Source of the DNA: Acetivibrio alkalicellulosi
GTDB taxonomy: Bacteria; Bacillota; Clostridia; Acetivibrionales; Acetivibrionaceae
DNA: 64,000 nucleotides
Reading direction: 5' to 3'
Assembly: GCA_008125075.1 (NCBI GenBank)
Contig: VLTH01000001.1
Location: 780,671 to 844,670, forward strand
Shown: positions 36,169-45,365 of the stretch, piece after piece
Position numbering within the stretch: the stretch's first letter is position 1
How the letters are laid out: every line of letters begins with the position of its first letter
The notes under the pieces: model-generated
Seen by the model: the letters and a program-made list of their open reading frames with translations, nothing else
What the model was told of the DNA's origin: nothing
Databases searched by the model: none
Translations under genes and position numbers: made by a program

Positions 36169-37530
36169 ATGGTGTTTGAAGGATTATCCAACAAGCTTCA
36201 GGAAACAATTAAGAAGCTTAAGGGAAAGGGAAGAGTTACAGAAAAAGATGTAAAAGAGATGATGCGAGAGATTAAGCTTGCTCTATTAGAGGCAGATGTT
36301 AATTTTAAAGTTGTAAAGGACTTTATTGCTAAAATATCTGAACGAGCAGTTGGTCAGGACGTATTAGATAGTTTGACTCCAGGGCAGCAAGTTATAAAAA
36401 TCGTACATGAAGAGATGATAAGCCTTATGGGGGCAAGTCAAAGTAAGGTGACTTTTTCATCTAAGCCACCTACTGTCTATATGATGGTTGGACTTCAGGG
36501 GTCAGGTAAAACAACTACTACTGGTAAGCTTTCAAGTCTATTGAGAAAGCAGGGGAAGAATCCTCTTTTAGTTGCATGTGACGTTTACAGGCCTGCAGCT
36601 ATTAAGCAGCTTCAAGTGGTCGGCGGTCAGCTGGATATAGAAGTTTTCTCAATGGGTGATAAAACTAATCCTGTTGATATAGCAAAGGCTGCCATTGATC
36701 ATGCAAATGCAAAACAGCACGATTTAGTTATAATAGATACGGCTGGAAGACTTCACATAAATGAAGAACTGATGGAAGAGCTTCAAAATATAAAAGGAGC
36801 AGTCAAACCACATGAGATTTTACTTGTTGTAGACTCAATGACTGGTCAGGATGCTGTTAATGTAGCTGAGACTTTTAATGATAAACTAGGTATTGATGGC
36901 ATTGTATTGACAAAACTAGATGGAGACACTAGAGGTGGAGCAGCACTTTCTGTAAAGGCTGTTACAGGAAAACCCATTAAATTTATGGGTATGGGTGAAA
37001 AATTAAGTGATATAGAGCCTTTTTTCCCAGATAGAATGGCATCTAGAATCCTTGGAATGGGAGATGTTATTAGCCTTATAGAAAAAGCTCAGGAAGCATT
37101 TGATGATAAAAAAGCACTTGAAATGGAAAAGAAAATGCGTACCCAGCAATTTACTTTAGATGACTTTTTAGATCAAATGCAACAGCTTAAGAAAATGGGG
37201 CCATTAAATCAGATTTTAGGTATGATACCTGGAATAAATGCAAATGCATTAAAAGATGTTGACATAGATGAAAAGAAAATGGTTCATGTTGAGGCTATAA
37301 TAAAGTCAATGACTAAAAAAGAGAGAACAGACCCTTCCATAATAAATGGCAGTAGAAGAAAGAGAATTGCTAAAGGAAGTGGCACTACAGTTCAGCAAGT
37401 CAACAAGCTTTTAAAAGACTTTGAAGGCATGAAAAAGATGTTTAAATCAATGACTGAAATGGGAAAACAAAGCAAGGCAGGCAAGCATGGCAAAAAGGGA
37501 TTAGGTAGATTCCGATTGCCTTTTAAATAA
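36169..37530 (+). CDS. ffh: Signal recognition particle protein Ffh
   Basis: 453 residues, SRP54 family. The N and G domains (about 1-295) hold the GTPase motifs [28 protein letters not shown] and [10 protein letters not shown]. The Met-rich M domain (about 325-440, [20 protein letters not shown] and [11 protein letters not shown]) binds signal sequences and 4.5S/6S RNA. With FtsY it targets nascent membrane and secreted proteins, which matters in a cell exporting many cellulosome parts. The start lies 42 bases behind ylxM with a GAGGTG RBS. Confidence 0.97.
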   Translation: MVFEGLSNKLQETIKKLKGKGRVTEKDVKEMMREIKLALLEADVNFKVVKDFIAKISERAVGQDVLDSLTPGQQVIKIVHEEMISLMGASQSKVTFSSKPPTVYMMVGLQGSGKTTTTGKLSSLLRKQGKNPLLVACDVYRPAAIKQLQVVGGQLDIEVFSMGDKTNPVDIAKAAIDHANAKQHDLVIIDTAGRLHINEELMEELQNIKGAVKPHEILLVVDSMTGQDAVNVAETFNDKLGIDGIVLTKLDGDTRGGAALSVKAVTGKPIKFMGMGEKLSDIEPFFPDRMASRILGMGDVISLIEKAQEAFDDKKALEMEKKMRTQQFTLDDFLDQMQQLKKMGPLNQILGMIPGINANALKDVDIDEKKMVHVEAIIKSMTKKERTDPSIINGSRRKRIAKGSGTTVQQVNKLLKDFEGMKKMFKSMTEMGKQSKAGKHGKKGLGRFRLPFK

Positions 37531-37556
37531 TAATTCATAATCGGGAGGTGAAAAAA

Positions 37557-37805
37557 ATGGCAGTTAAAATGAGATTAAAAAGAATGGGTGCAAAAAGGAG
37601 TCCTTTTTATAGAGTTGTTGTAGCCGACTCAAGATTTCCAAGAGATGGAAGGTTTATTGAGGAAATAGGTACTTACAATCCAATGAAAGATCCAAGTGAG
37701 GTTAATATTGATTCTGATAAGGCTCAAAAATGGCTTAAAAATGGAGCTCAACCTACAGACACTGTAAAGTCTCTACTTAAAAAGGTTGGAGTTATTCAAA
37801 AATAA
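37557..37805 (+). CDS. rpsP: 30S ribosomal protein bS16
   Basis: 82 residues, usual length. [20 protein letters not shown] and [14 protein letters not shown] are the family signatures. It is an early-assembling protein of the small subunit. ATG 37557 is chosen because GGGAGGTG sits 6 bases upstream and the family begins with M-A-V-K; an in-frame ATA/ATG-like extension to 37548 would lie within the RBS. A weak terminator-like hairpin follows before khpA. Confidence 0.97.
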   Translation: MAVKMRLKRMGAKRSPFYRVVVADSRFPRDGRFIEEIGTYNPMKDPSEVNIDSDKAQKWLKNGAQPTDTVKSLLKKVGVIQK

Positions 37806-37838
37806 AATAAAGAGATAATTATTGGTCTTTTTATTTTG
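37798..37838 (+). terminator. Attenuator-like hairpin after rpsP
   Basis: AAAATAAAGA pairs with TCTTTTTATTTT with one mismatch and a long loop. It would lower, but not abolish, read-through from rpsP to khpA and rimM. Confidence 0.4.
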
Positions 37839-37870
37839 ATACTATGTTTAAGATTACGGGAGGCATAAGA

Positions 37871-38101
37871 ATGAAAGAACTTCTCGAAACTATTGCTAAA
37901 TCCTTGGTAGATTTTCCTGATGATGTTTCTGTAAATGAGGTTGAAGGGGAAAAAACTATTATACTTGAGCTTAAAGTATCAAAAGATGATATGGGCAAGG
38001 TTATTGGTAAACAAGGTAGAATAGCAAAAGCAATCAGAACAGTGGTTAAAGCAGCTGCTGTCAAAGAAAATAAAAGGGTTTCTGTAGAAATACTACAGTA
38101 A
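37871..38101 (+). CDS. khpA: KH-domain RNA-binding protein KhpA
   Basis: 76 residues, a single KH domain with the GxxG loop in VIGKQGRIAKAIRTVVKAA. KhpA, with KhpB, binds many RNAs in Gram-positive bacteria and affects cell elongation in streptococci. ATG 37871 is chosen from GGGAGG at 7 bases and from usual family length. Its position between rpsP and rimM is the normal Firmicutes order (ylqC of Bacillus). Confidence 0.93.
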   Translation: MKELLETIAKSLVDFPDDVSVNEVEGEKTIILELKVSKDDMGKVIGKQGRIAKAIRTVVKAAAVKENKRVSVEILQ

Positions 38102-38170
38102 ACTATTCTGAAGATGTTTTTTTAGAATAGAAGCTAATGAACTTATATCTTTAGAATATAAGATTTAAAG

Positions 38171-38202
38171 TATATGGACAAGTTGAAAATCTTGTCCATA
38201 TA
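38171..38202 (+). terminator. Hairpin between khpA and rimM
   Basis: TATATGGACAAG pairs perfectly over 12 bases with CTTGTCCATATA around an 8-base loop. TTTATAAAAAA follows, not a clean T run, so it may be a terminator or an RNA-processing hairpin. Confidence 0.55.
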
Positions 38203-38253
38203 TTTATAAAAAAGACTATTCCAATAGGTTTAAGGTATGGTGATATAATTATT

Positions 38254-38778
38254 ATGATTCAATTTTTTGAAATAGGTAAGATTGTAAATACTCATGGTGT
38301 AAAAGGTGAAATAAAAATTATACCTCTTACAGATGATCCAAATAGATTTAGTGAGTTAAAATGTTTATTTATTGCACCTTCTATTTCCACTGAAATGGAA
38401 AAGTATAATGTAGAAGGTGTAAAATATCAAAAGAACTTTGTGATATTAAAGCTAGAGGAAATAAATGATATAGATACTGCTCAAAGCTTTAAGGACAAGT
38501 TTGTAATAATTGATAGAAAAGATGCTATTAAACTTGAAAAAGAATCATATTTTATATGTGATTTAATCAATATAAATGTGTTTGATGAAAGTGGAAATAA
38601 TCTAGGGTATTTAAAAGAAGTTTTAAAAACCGGAAGCAACGATGTTTATATTGTAAAAAATAATACTGGTAAAGAAATACTAATACCCGCTCTTAAAACA
38701 GTCATCAAGGGTGTTTTTCTTGAAGAAAAGAAAATGGTAGTTAGCTTACCACAAGGACTGATTGATGATGAAGTTTGA
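38254..38778 (+). CDS. rimM: 16S rRNA processing protein RimM
   Basis: 174 residues. The N-terminal barrel has [20 protein letters not shown] and the C-terminal PRC-barrel has [18 protein letters not shown] and [14 protein letters not shown]. RimM binds uS19 and helps mature the 16S 3' domain. ATG 38254 fits the family; its RBS is weak. trmD begins inside its last codons (11-base overlap), so the two are coupled. Confidence 0.95.
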   Translation: MIQFFEIGKIVNTHGVKGEIKIIPLTDDPNRFSELKCLFIAPSISTEMEKYNVEGVKYQKNFVILKLEEINDIDTAQSFKDKFVIIDRKDAIKLEKESYFICDLININVFDESGNNLGYLKEVLKTGSNDVYIVKNNTGKEILIPALKTVIKGVFLEEKKMVVSLPQGLIDDEV

Positions 38779-39445
38779 TATTTTAACTCTCTTTCCTAAG
38801 ATTTTCGATGATGTATTAAGTGAGAGTATTATTGGAAGGGCACAAAAAAATAACTTAATTGAAATTAATCCTATAGATATTCGAAAATTTTCAGATAATA
38901 AGCACAAAAAGGTGGATGATTACCCGTATGGAGGGGGCGGAGGCATGGTTATGACTCCTCAGCCTATTTTTGATGCTTATTTATCAATAACCCGAAATTT
39001 ATCTTATAAACCTAAACTAATCTATTTATCTCCTCAGGGCAAGGTATTAGACCAAAAAAAGGTAAGGGAATTATCAAAAGAGAATCACTTAGTATTATTG
39101 TGTGGACATTATGAAGGAATAGATGAAAGAGTAATAGAGGAGATTGTAGATGAAGAAATATCAATAGGTGATTATGTTTTAACGGGAGGAGAACTTCCGG
39201 CGATGGTTTTAATTGATTCAATAAGTAGGCTTGTTCCTGGAGTACTATCTAGCGAAGAAGCATACAAAAGTGAATCTCACTATGATGGTCTGTTAGAATA
39301 CCCTCAATATACAAGGCCCTATGAATTCTGTGGCAAAAAAGTTCCTGATATTTTACTTTCAGGTCATCATGCAAACATCCAAGAGTGGAAAAGACAACAG
39401 TCATTAAAAAGAACTATGGAAAAAAGACCTGATTTGTTAAAGTAA
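38768..39445 (+). CDS. trmD: tRNA (guanine-37-N1) methyltransferase TrmD
   Basis: 225 residues, slightly short but complete SPOUT methyltransferase. It makes m1G37, preventing +1 frameshifting. The trefoil knot parts [15 protein letters not shown] and [20 protein letters not shown] with the preceding [17 protein letters not shown] are intact. ATG 38768 fits the usual start ([13 protein letters not shown]). In nearly all Firmicutes rplS follows trmD; here rplS is 18 kb away. Confidence 0.96.
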   Translation: MKFDILTLFPKIFDDVLSESIIGRAQKNNLIEINPIDIRKFSDNKHKKVDDYPYGGGGGMVMTPQPIFDAYLSITRNLSYKPKLIYLSPQGKVLDQKKVRELSKENHLVLLCGHYEGIDERVIEEIVDEEISIGDYVLTGGELPAMVLIDSISRLVPGVLSSEEAYKSESHYDGLLEYPQYTRPYEFCGKKVPDILLSGHHANIQEWKRQQSLKRTMEKRPDLLK

Positions 39446-39782
39446 ATATAAGTGGAGTTATATACCAACAAATCCTTTCACTATTGGTCAATTTTGAATG
39501 CTTTTATACAGTTTTTATGTTTTTATCGTTTTTATCTGATTTCGTTGCACAAAATATAGATTTCTTGTATAATTATATATAGACAAGCTTATGGAATCAA
39601 AATTACATAATATCAATTAATCCAATTAAACCACATTTTAATATGTGATAATCAAATAGTTTTATAGTGCTATAAGACAATAATTGCAAGATGGTAGATT
39701 AAGTAATTAATAAACATTAAGGTAAGTTTTTGTTTTTTTATTGAAATGCAAATTAAAAAAATTTACTAAGAGGAAGATAAAT
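39446..39782. other. Gap at the left border of the 18-kb block
   Basis: No gene is seen. A clear promoter lies at 39545-39573. No tRNA end, integrase or long direct repeat marks the border with trmD, so the mechanism by which the block entered is not visible. Confidence 0.5.
39545..39573 (+). promoter_or_regulatory. Promoter of the histidine kinase gene
   Basis: TTGCAC (39545-39550), 17 bases, TATAAT (39568-39573). It is positioned about 200 bases before the kinase start, giving a long leader. Confidence 0.6.
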
Positions 39783-41915
39783 TTGAAAATTAGATCAAAA
39801 CTATTTTTAATGATAGCTACTTTAATATTTTGCATTGTTTTTATTATATTACTTTTAGTGTATGAAATAAATGTTTCATCTCGAAATTATGAAACAATAA
39901 TAAAGGGGCATGATTTAATAATAGAATTTGAAATAGCATTAGGTTTGGTAAATGAGCTTATTTCAACTTCTGACTTAATTAGAACAAAGGATGAATGGAT
40001 TAAATCAGTAGATAATTATTCAAATTCACTGGCAGAGTTTATAGAATCAAAAAATCTAAAATACTTGTTATCTGATGAGGAATTAAGATTTAAGTATGAT
40101 ACGTTAGTTAGAGTAAGTGATAGTGCTAATTCAAGGTTTTTAGTAATTAAAAATCAACTTAAGGAAATCGAAAATAATAGCAATTTAAGAAGAATTGATT
40201 TATCAGACCCCACACTACTTTTTGAAAACAAAGAATTGTATTTTACCTATTATGAAATAAGAGAGCTGAGAACTTATTTTTCTTCAACAGTTAGAACTTC
40301 TATAAATTCACTTGTTGATTCCTTGCGTGAAAAAAGCGAGCTACAACAAAAGCGAAAACATAATATATATTTTACAATAGTTTTTTTACTATGTAGCTCT
40401 ATAAGTGTTATTTCCATAACAATAATAAATAGGACATCTAAGAATTTTAGTTTAATATCAAAATCCATTTCAGATATTTCAAAAGGTAATTTTACAGAGC
40501 AGCTTTATATTAAATCAAATGATGAATTTGGCATATTATACAAAGATATTAATAGATTTGTAAATGATCTTAAAAATAATGTGGGAAATATTATTCAATT
40601 TACTAAAGCAATTAATCAAGAAAATATAGTAGAAACTAATATTTCAAATGTTTTAGAGAACATTGTCTTGCAGATTTTTAATTATACAACAGCTGATGGA
40701 ACAGCGTTATACTTATTAAATGAAGAAAAAAGTCATTTAATTATAAAAAGTGTTACAGGAAACTTTTATTCTCCTGAACTAATTAATACATATGATAATG
40801 AAATAAATGACAAAAATTTAAGTGAATTTTTCCTTAATAAAAAAGTACCAATAGATAATTCTTTAGCAGGAAGTGTTATAAAAAATAATGAAATTATTTT
40901 TATAAAAGATACAGAAAATGATAAAATGTCAAAAGAACTTGATGACCTAATAAAAAACTTAGTTTATTCAATGATTGTTATTCCTTTAGTTGTTTCAAAT
41001 GAAATTATAGGTGTACTTTCTATTATGAAATTAAAAGAAAACGGTAGTTTAACAGATTTAGATTATATACATATAAAAAGTTTTACTGAATATGCAGGAC
41101 TGGCTATAGATAATTATAATAAATTAAAAATACAAGCTGAAAAAAACCAGCTTGAAAGAGAAATAACAATACAAAAAATGTATGAAGCAAAACTTAAAAA
41201 TAGTAATAAAGAATTAGAAGATTTTGCCCATATTGTCTCACATGATTTAAAAGCACCTCTTCGCCAAATAATAGCTTTTAGTAAAAATCTAGAAAACACC
41301 TTTAAAGATGGTATTGATAGTATGAGTGCTGATTTTCTAAATAGAATAGTTGGTACCTCAAATTATATGCAAAAATTAATAAATGGATTGTTAGAGTATT
41401 CTAGAATAACCTCAAAACCAAATGCAATTGAAGAAGTCAATTTGCAAGAAATTGTGAATGAAGTTGTGAATGACTTTGAGATTCAAATACGTGAAACTAA
41501 TGCTGAACTAAAAATAGATGAATTACCGAAAATAAAAGCAGACCCAATTCAGATGAGACAGTTATTTCAAAACCTTATTGGAAATGCTTTAAAATATCAT
41601 AAGAAAGATATAAGTCCATACATAGAAATAAAAAGTTCAATGATTACTAATGAAAAGATTTTATCAGAGTTAAAGCCAAATAGTCTTTACCATGAAATAA
41701 TTGTAAAAGACAATGGAATTGGTTTTGAATCAAAATTTGCTGATGAGATATTTGGTGTTTTTACCAGGCTAGTAGGAAAAAATGAGTATGAGGGAACAGG
41801 TATAGGATTATCAATATGTCAAAAAATAGTTAAAAGGCATGGTGGAATGATTAAAGCCACCAGTGTAAAGAATGAAGGTGCAACATTTATTGTTGTTCTT
41901 CCTGAAAACAATTAA
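39783..41915 (+). CDS. Membrane sensor histidine kinase (HAMP-GAF-HisKA-HATPase)
   Basis: About 710 residues. TM1 (about 8-30), a 160-residue extracellular sensor, TM2 (about 192-215), HAMP (about 216-270), GAF (about 280-440), coiled coil, then HisKA with the phospho-acceptor His487 in IVSHDLKAPLRQ and an ATPase with N box LIGNALKYHKK, G1 DNGIGF and G2 EGTGIGLSIC. The phytochrome-like kinase core lacks a photosensor. It likely phosphorylates the REC domain of the next protein, 59 bases downstream. TTG 39783 is preferred: GAGGAAG lies 6-7 bases upstream and the first TM follows at once; TTG 39741 has no RBS. Confidence 0.88.
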   Translation: MKIRSKLFLMIATLIFCIVFIILLLVYEINVSSRNYETIIKGHDLIIEFEIALGLVNELISTSDLIRTKDEWIKSVDNYSNSLAEFIESKNLKYLLSDEELRFKYDTLVRVSDSANSRFLVIKNQLKEIENNSNLRRIDLSDPTLLFENKELYFTYYEIRELRTYFSSTVRTSINSLVDSLREKSELQQKRKHNIYFTIVFLLCSSISVISITIINRTSKNFSLISKSISDISKGNFTEQLYIKSNDEFGILYKDINRFVNDLKNNVGNIIQFTKAINQENIVETNISNVLENIVLQIFNYTTADGTALYLLNEEKSHLIIKSVTGNFYSPELINTYDNEINDKNLSEFFLNKKVPIDNSLAGSVIKNNEIIFIKDTENDKMSKELDDLIKNLVYSMIVIPLVVSNEIIGVLSIMKLKENGSLTDLDYIHIKSFTEYAGLAIDNYNKLKIQAEKNQLEREITIQKMYEAKLKNSNKELEDFAHIVSHDLKAPLRQIIAFSKNLENTFKDGIDSMSADFLNRIVGTSNYMQKLINGLLEYSRITSKPNAIEEVNLQEIVNEVVNDFEIQIRETNAELKIDELPKIKADPIQMRQLFQNLIGNALKYHKKDISPYIEIKSSMITNEKILSELKPNSLYHEIIVKDNGIGFESKFADEIFGVFTRLVGKNEYEGTGIGLSICQKIVKRHGGMIKATSVKNEGATFIVVLPENN

Positions 41916-41974
41916 AATAAAAATACATGCAGCTTGCACATATATGATTTATTTTTTGAAGGGAGATTATTAAA

Positions 41975-43717
41975 TTGAGTAAGGTTATAAAATTATTATT
42001 AGTTGAAGATGATGAAAATGACTATATAATTATGAAAAGTGTTGTTTCCCAAATAAAGTATGAAAGTTATTCTATTGACTGGGTGTCTACTTATGATAAA
42101 GCAATTGAGGTTATAACATCTAAAGATAACGATTTTGATGTTATATTTTTGGATTACAATTTAGGTAGATATAATGGGCTAGAATTGTTGCAGGAAATAA
42201 AAGAAAAGGGATCTACCACTCCAATTATTTTATTAACCGGTCAGGATGACCGGGAAGTTGACATTAGAGCAATGGAGAACGGAGCAACAGATTATATGGA
42301 GAAAAGCAAGCTAGATGTAGATGTTTTAGAAAGAGCTATCAGATATGCTCTTGCAAGAAAAAAATCAGAAGAAAAGATTTTTTATCTAGCCTATTATGAC
42401 AATTTAACTCAGCTACCTAATAGATTTTTGTTTATTCAAAAGCTTAATCAGGCAATTTTAAGTAACCAGAGAAGTGAGAGGAATTTGGCTGTTTTTTTTA
42501 TTGATGTTGACAATTTTAAAATATATAATGATACACTAGGTCACAAATTTGGTGATTTATTATTAAAAGAAGTCAGTAAAAAACTTTTAAAATGTATTCG
42601 AATGAGTGATTGTGTTTCTAGAAACTCAGCAAATGGACTAACTGATGTTGTTGCACGTTTAGGAGGAGATGAATTTACCATTCTCTTAACTGAAATCAGT
42701 CACTCAGCAAACAGTTCAATAGTGGCAGAGCGAATTCAAAGAGAATTTGAAAAAGAAATAGTTATAGATAATCAGGTGCTATATATAACACTAAGTATTG
42801 GAATAGCTATTTACCCATATGATGGTTTAACAAAAGATGATTTACTTAAAAATGCTGATATTGCTATGTATAATGCAAAAAGAGAAGGAAAAAACACATA
42901 TAGATATTATAAGAACTCTTCATATGAAAAGCAAAACTACAATTTATTAATGGAATTTGATTTAAGAAATGCTTTAAAGAATAATGAATTAGATGTGTTT
43001 TATCAACCAATAGTAGATATTGATACAGAAGAAATCATTTATATGGAGGCATTAGTAAGGTGGCAACATCCTAAAAATGGAATAATAATGCCTGATGAGT
43101 TTATACATTTAGCCGAAAATATAGGAATAATAGACAAGGTTGGAGATTGTATTCTTGAGAAAATTTGCATTGATTTTCAAGAAATGTGTCAATCAGGGAC
43201 TCCGATTGTTCCTATTTCAATAAATATTTCACCTAAGCAATTTGATAATGTTGAGCTATTTAAAAAAATAAAAAATGCACTGGAAAATTATAAAATTCCT
43301 TCCTCATCAATAATAATCGAAATAACTGAGTCCTGTGTGTTTAGCCCTAGAATTAAGGATAATATAAATAAAATAATTAATAATTACAAAGAATACGGAA
43401 TTAAAATATCTCTTGATGACTTTGGGACTGGATATTCATCATTGAAGGTGTTGCAAATATTACCAATAGACTTTATAAAAATTGACCGTTCTTTTACTAA
43501 AGATATTATAGAAAACAAAAAAAATCAAGCAATTATTGATGCAATATTAGTTTTAGCAAAGAAATTAGACATCTCAGTAATAACCGAGGGAATTGAAACC
43601 AGGGAACAGATGGAATACTTAAAAATGAAGAAATGTAAAAATGTACAAGGTTATTATTATTATAAGCCGCTTCCATTTGAGGGAATAAAAGAAGTCTTGA
43701 AAAAGGCCATAAGATAA
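41975..43717 (+). CDS. REC-GGDEF-EAL cyclic-di-GMP regulator
   Basis: 580 residues. The receiver domain (about 1-125) has acidic DD near residue 11-12, phospho-acceptor Asp60 in FLDYNLG and Lys of YMEKSK. The diguanylate cyclase domain (about 135-305) has an intact GGDEF at 230-234. The phosphodiesterase domain (about 320-575) has Glu358 in EALVRW, plus DDFGTGYSSL and the KIDRSF motif. Both catalytic modules look complete, so it could make or break c-di-GMP depending on phosphorylation by the adjacent kinase. TTG 41975 follows GGGAGAT. A 124-base inverted-repeat element lies behind it. Confidence 0.92.
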   Translation: MSKVIKLLLVEDDENDYIIMKSVVSQIKYESYSIDWVSTYDKAIEVITSKDNDFDVIFLDYNLGRYNGLELLQEIKEKGSTTPIILLTGQDDREVDIRAMENGATDYMEKSKLDVDVLERAIRYALARKKSEEKIFYLAYYDNLTQLPNRFLFIQKLNQAILSNQRSERNLAVFFIDVDNFKIYNDTLGHKFGDLLLKEVSKKLLKCIRMSDCVSRNSANGLTDVVARLGGDEFTILLTEISHSANSSIVAERIQREFEKEIVIDNQVLYITLSIGIAIYPYDGLTKDDLLKNADIAMYNAKREGKNTYRYYKNSSYEKQNYNLLMEFDLRNALKNNELDVFYQPIVDIDTEEIIYMEALVRWQHPKNGIIMPDEFIHLAENIGIIDKVGDCILEKICIDFQEMCQSGTPIVPISINISPKQFDNVELFKKIKNALENYKIPSSSIIIEITESCVFSPRIKDNINKIINNYKEYGIKISLDDFGTGYSSLKVLQILPIDFIKIDRSFTKDIIENKKNQAIIDAILVLAKKLDISVITEGIETREQMEYLKMKKCKNVQGYYYYKPLPFEGIKEVLKKAIR

Positions 43718-43729
43718 AGTTTTTTTAAA

Positions 43730-43853
43730 AAAGGGGATGTTGCAAAACTAATATTTATTAAATAATGACCGTAAATAAAGTTTCAATAAGTTTCAAATAC
43801 ACTAAAAAGGCTGGTGTGTAATGTATGTTTATTCATTACGCAACAGCCCCTTT
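43730..43853. mobile_element. 124-bp inverted-repeat element (MITE or IS end pair)
   Basis: The ends are AAAGGGGATGTTGC (43730-43743) and the complement of 43840-43853, AAAGGGGCTGTTGC, 13 of 14 identical. TTTTTAA occurs just outside each end (43722-43728 and 43855-43861). The GGGG-TGTTGC type of end is known from several transposases of the IS1182/IS6-like kind. There is no coding capacity, so it is a non-autonomous copy. It may also act as a terminator. Confidence 0.65.
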
Positions 43854-43866
43854 ATTTTTAATCAAA

Positions 43867-45111
43867 TTACTCCTTAGTGTTTAGCCAATCAGTGTATTCA
43901 TCTAAAAGGCTTTTACTCCAGCTTGGAGCTTCTCCTTTAGGACTAAATGCAGGAAGAGGGTGTAAATCTTCGCCAAGTAACTTAACAATACTGTTTCCAT
44001 ATAAATCCCAGGTGTTAACATTGTCTTTGGTGACAATAGGAAATGGTGTCTTTCCTATTGGAGTTTGAGAGTAATCATATGTTTCAATAGACATGTTTTC
44101 ATTACCCCAGTAAGTGCCCTTTGGCTGATTTGCAATAAGGGGTATTGGAATTTTTGGCATTTCATATGGGGCATACTGATACGAAGCATCTTTTAATATA
44201 TATTTTTTTGCAATTTCCCATGTAGAATAAGATATTGCATCTGGAACTTGTGCATAAACCGAATCAATTAGTCCATTTCTCAACCATGCTAGGGTTGAAG
44301 GTTTGCCATCAATACTAGCTATAAATATATGGTTTGGATGGTCAACATAATACAGCATACCATATTTCTCTAAAGCGCTTATTGTGCCGACAAGATATGA
44401 ACCATCACTTCCTGAGAGAATAGCAGCAGGAGCTTTGTCTATACTACTAAGAGATTCATCAATAGCCTCTGCCCATCCACTAGGCGAAAGGCCTCCTGTT
44501 ACTGAAATATAGTTTATTTCAGGATGGTTTTCTTTTATCCAATCAAATCCTTCCTGGCGCAATCTCCATCCACTTTGTCTTAAGTCACCATTTACAGTAA
44601 TTATGGTTTGTCCTTCAGTTGTACCATATTTTTCTTTTATCCAGGCAACTGCTTCTTTTGCCATCAATTCACCTGCTTTGTAATCATCAAAAATTACAGA
44701 AAAACGACTTTCCTCAGTTATAAAACCTTTAAAAGAAACCACAGGGCAATTATAATCCTCTTCTGCTTTTCTAATTGCCTCGTTTATACCTGTTGAACTT
44801 GTGGGAAAAACAAACAAAATATCAGCTTGTTTGGCATAAGCAATAATTTGCTCAGATTGTGTTACTTCTGAACCATCTGCTGTGTCAAAGTTGAAATTCC
44901 ATCCATCTTTTGTTACTGCCAATTCAAAATACTTAATAATTGTATTCCACCAATATTCACCAGCGTATGGCATTAGAAGCCAAACGGTTTTTCCATGTTT
45001 AAATTCATTTGACTGGACTTCACTATTAGACTTTGTACAGGATGTTAAGGAAATGTTTAAAAAAAGTGTAATTGCTAAAAAAAATGTTACTATCTTTACA
45101 AAATGCTTCAT
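43867..45111 (-). CDS. Sugar-binding lipoprotein (periplasmic binding protein, RbsB type)
   Basis: 414 residues. The signal peptide ends in a lipobox LTSC with Cys25. The rest is a two-lobed type I periplasmic binding fold (PF13407): GKTVWLLMPYAGEYWWNTII, AKQADILFVFPTSSTGINEA, IITVNGDLRQSGWRLRQEG and AAILSGSDGSYLVGTI. No ABC ATPase or permease genes are near, so it may serve a distant transporter or act as an extracellular ligand sensor, conceivably with the nearby membrane kinase (inference from position only). RBS GGAGGG precedes the ATG. Confidence 0.85.
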   Translation of the reverse strand: MKHFVKIVTFFLAITLFLNISLTSCTKSNSEVQSNEFKHGKTVWLLMPYAGEYWWNTIIKYFELAVTKDGWNFNFDTADGSEVTQSEQIIAYAKQADILFVFPTSSTGINEAIRKAEEDYNCPVVSFKGFITEESRFSVIFDDYKAGELMAKEAVAWIKEKYGTTEGQTIITVNGDLRQSGWRLRQEGFDWIKENHPEINYISVTGGLSPSGWAEAIDESLSSIDKAPAAILSGSDGSYLVGTISALEKYGMLYYVDHPNHIFIASIDGKPSTLAWLRNGLIDSVYAQVPDAISYSTWEIAKKYILKDASYQYAPYEMPKIPIPLIANQPKGTYWGNENMSIETYDYSQTPIGKTPFPIVTKDNVNTWDLYGNSIVKLLGEDLHPLPAFSPKGEAPSWSKSLLDEYTDWLNTKE

Positions 45112-45165
45112 AAGAACCCTCCATTGATTTTTAGTTTAAATAAATACTGCATCTATTTCAAATAA

Positions 45166-45239
45166 ATAAAAGCTTGGGGCTTAGAGCCCCTTGCCTTTTA
45201 TTTATTTTAAGACCTTCGAAGATTTCTAGTAAAGCTTGA
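45166..45239 (-). repeat. Family B repeat
   Basis: Core AAAGCTTGGGGCTTAGAGCC with CCTTGCCTTTTA, followed by an arm TTTTAAGACCTTCGAAGAT. The hairpin GGGGCTTAGAGCCCC is preserved although the arms have diverged. Confidence 0.65.
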
Positions 45240-45365
45240 GAAATTGATACACTTTGCTTTTATATATTAAATATCGGATTTATAATAAATACATGTTATA
45301 CTGTTTTAAGTAAAACCACCATAAATGCTACTAGAGAGTTCAAGTTTTGAGAATATCTAAAAAGT

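Noticed and set aside
43730-43853. Complete insertion sequence
   Set aside because: Only 124 bases between the inverted repeats and no transposase frame, so listed as a non-autonomous element.
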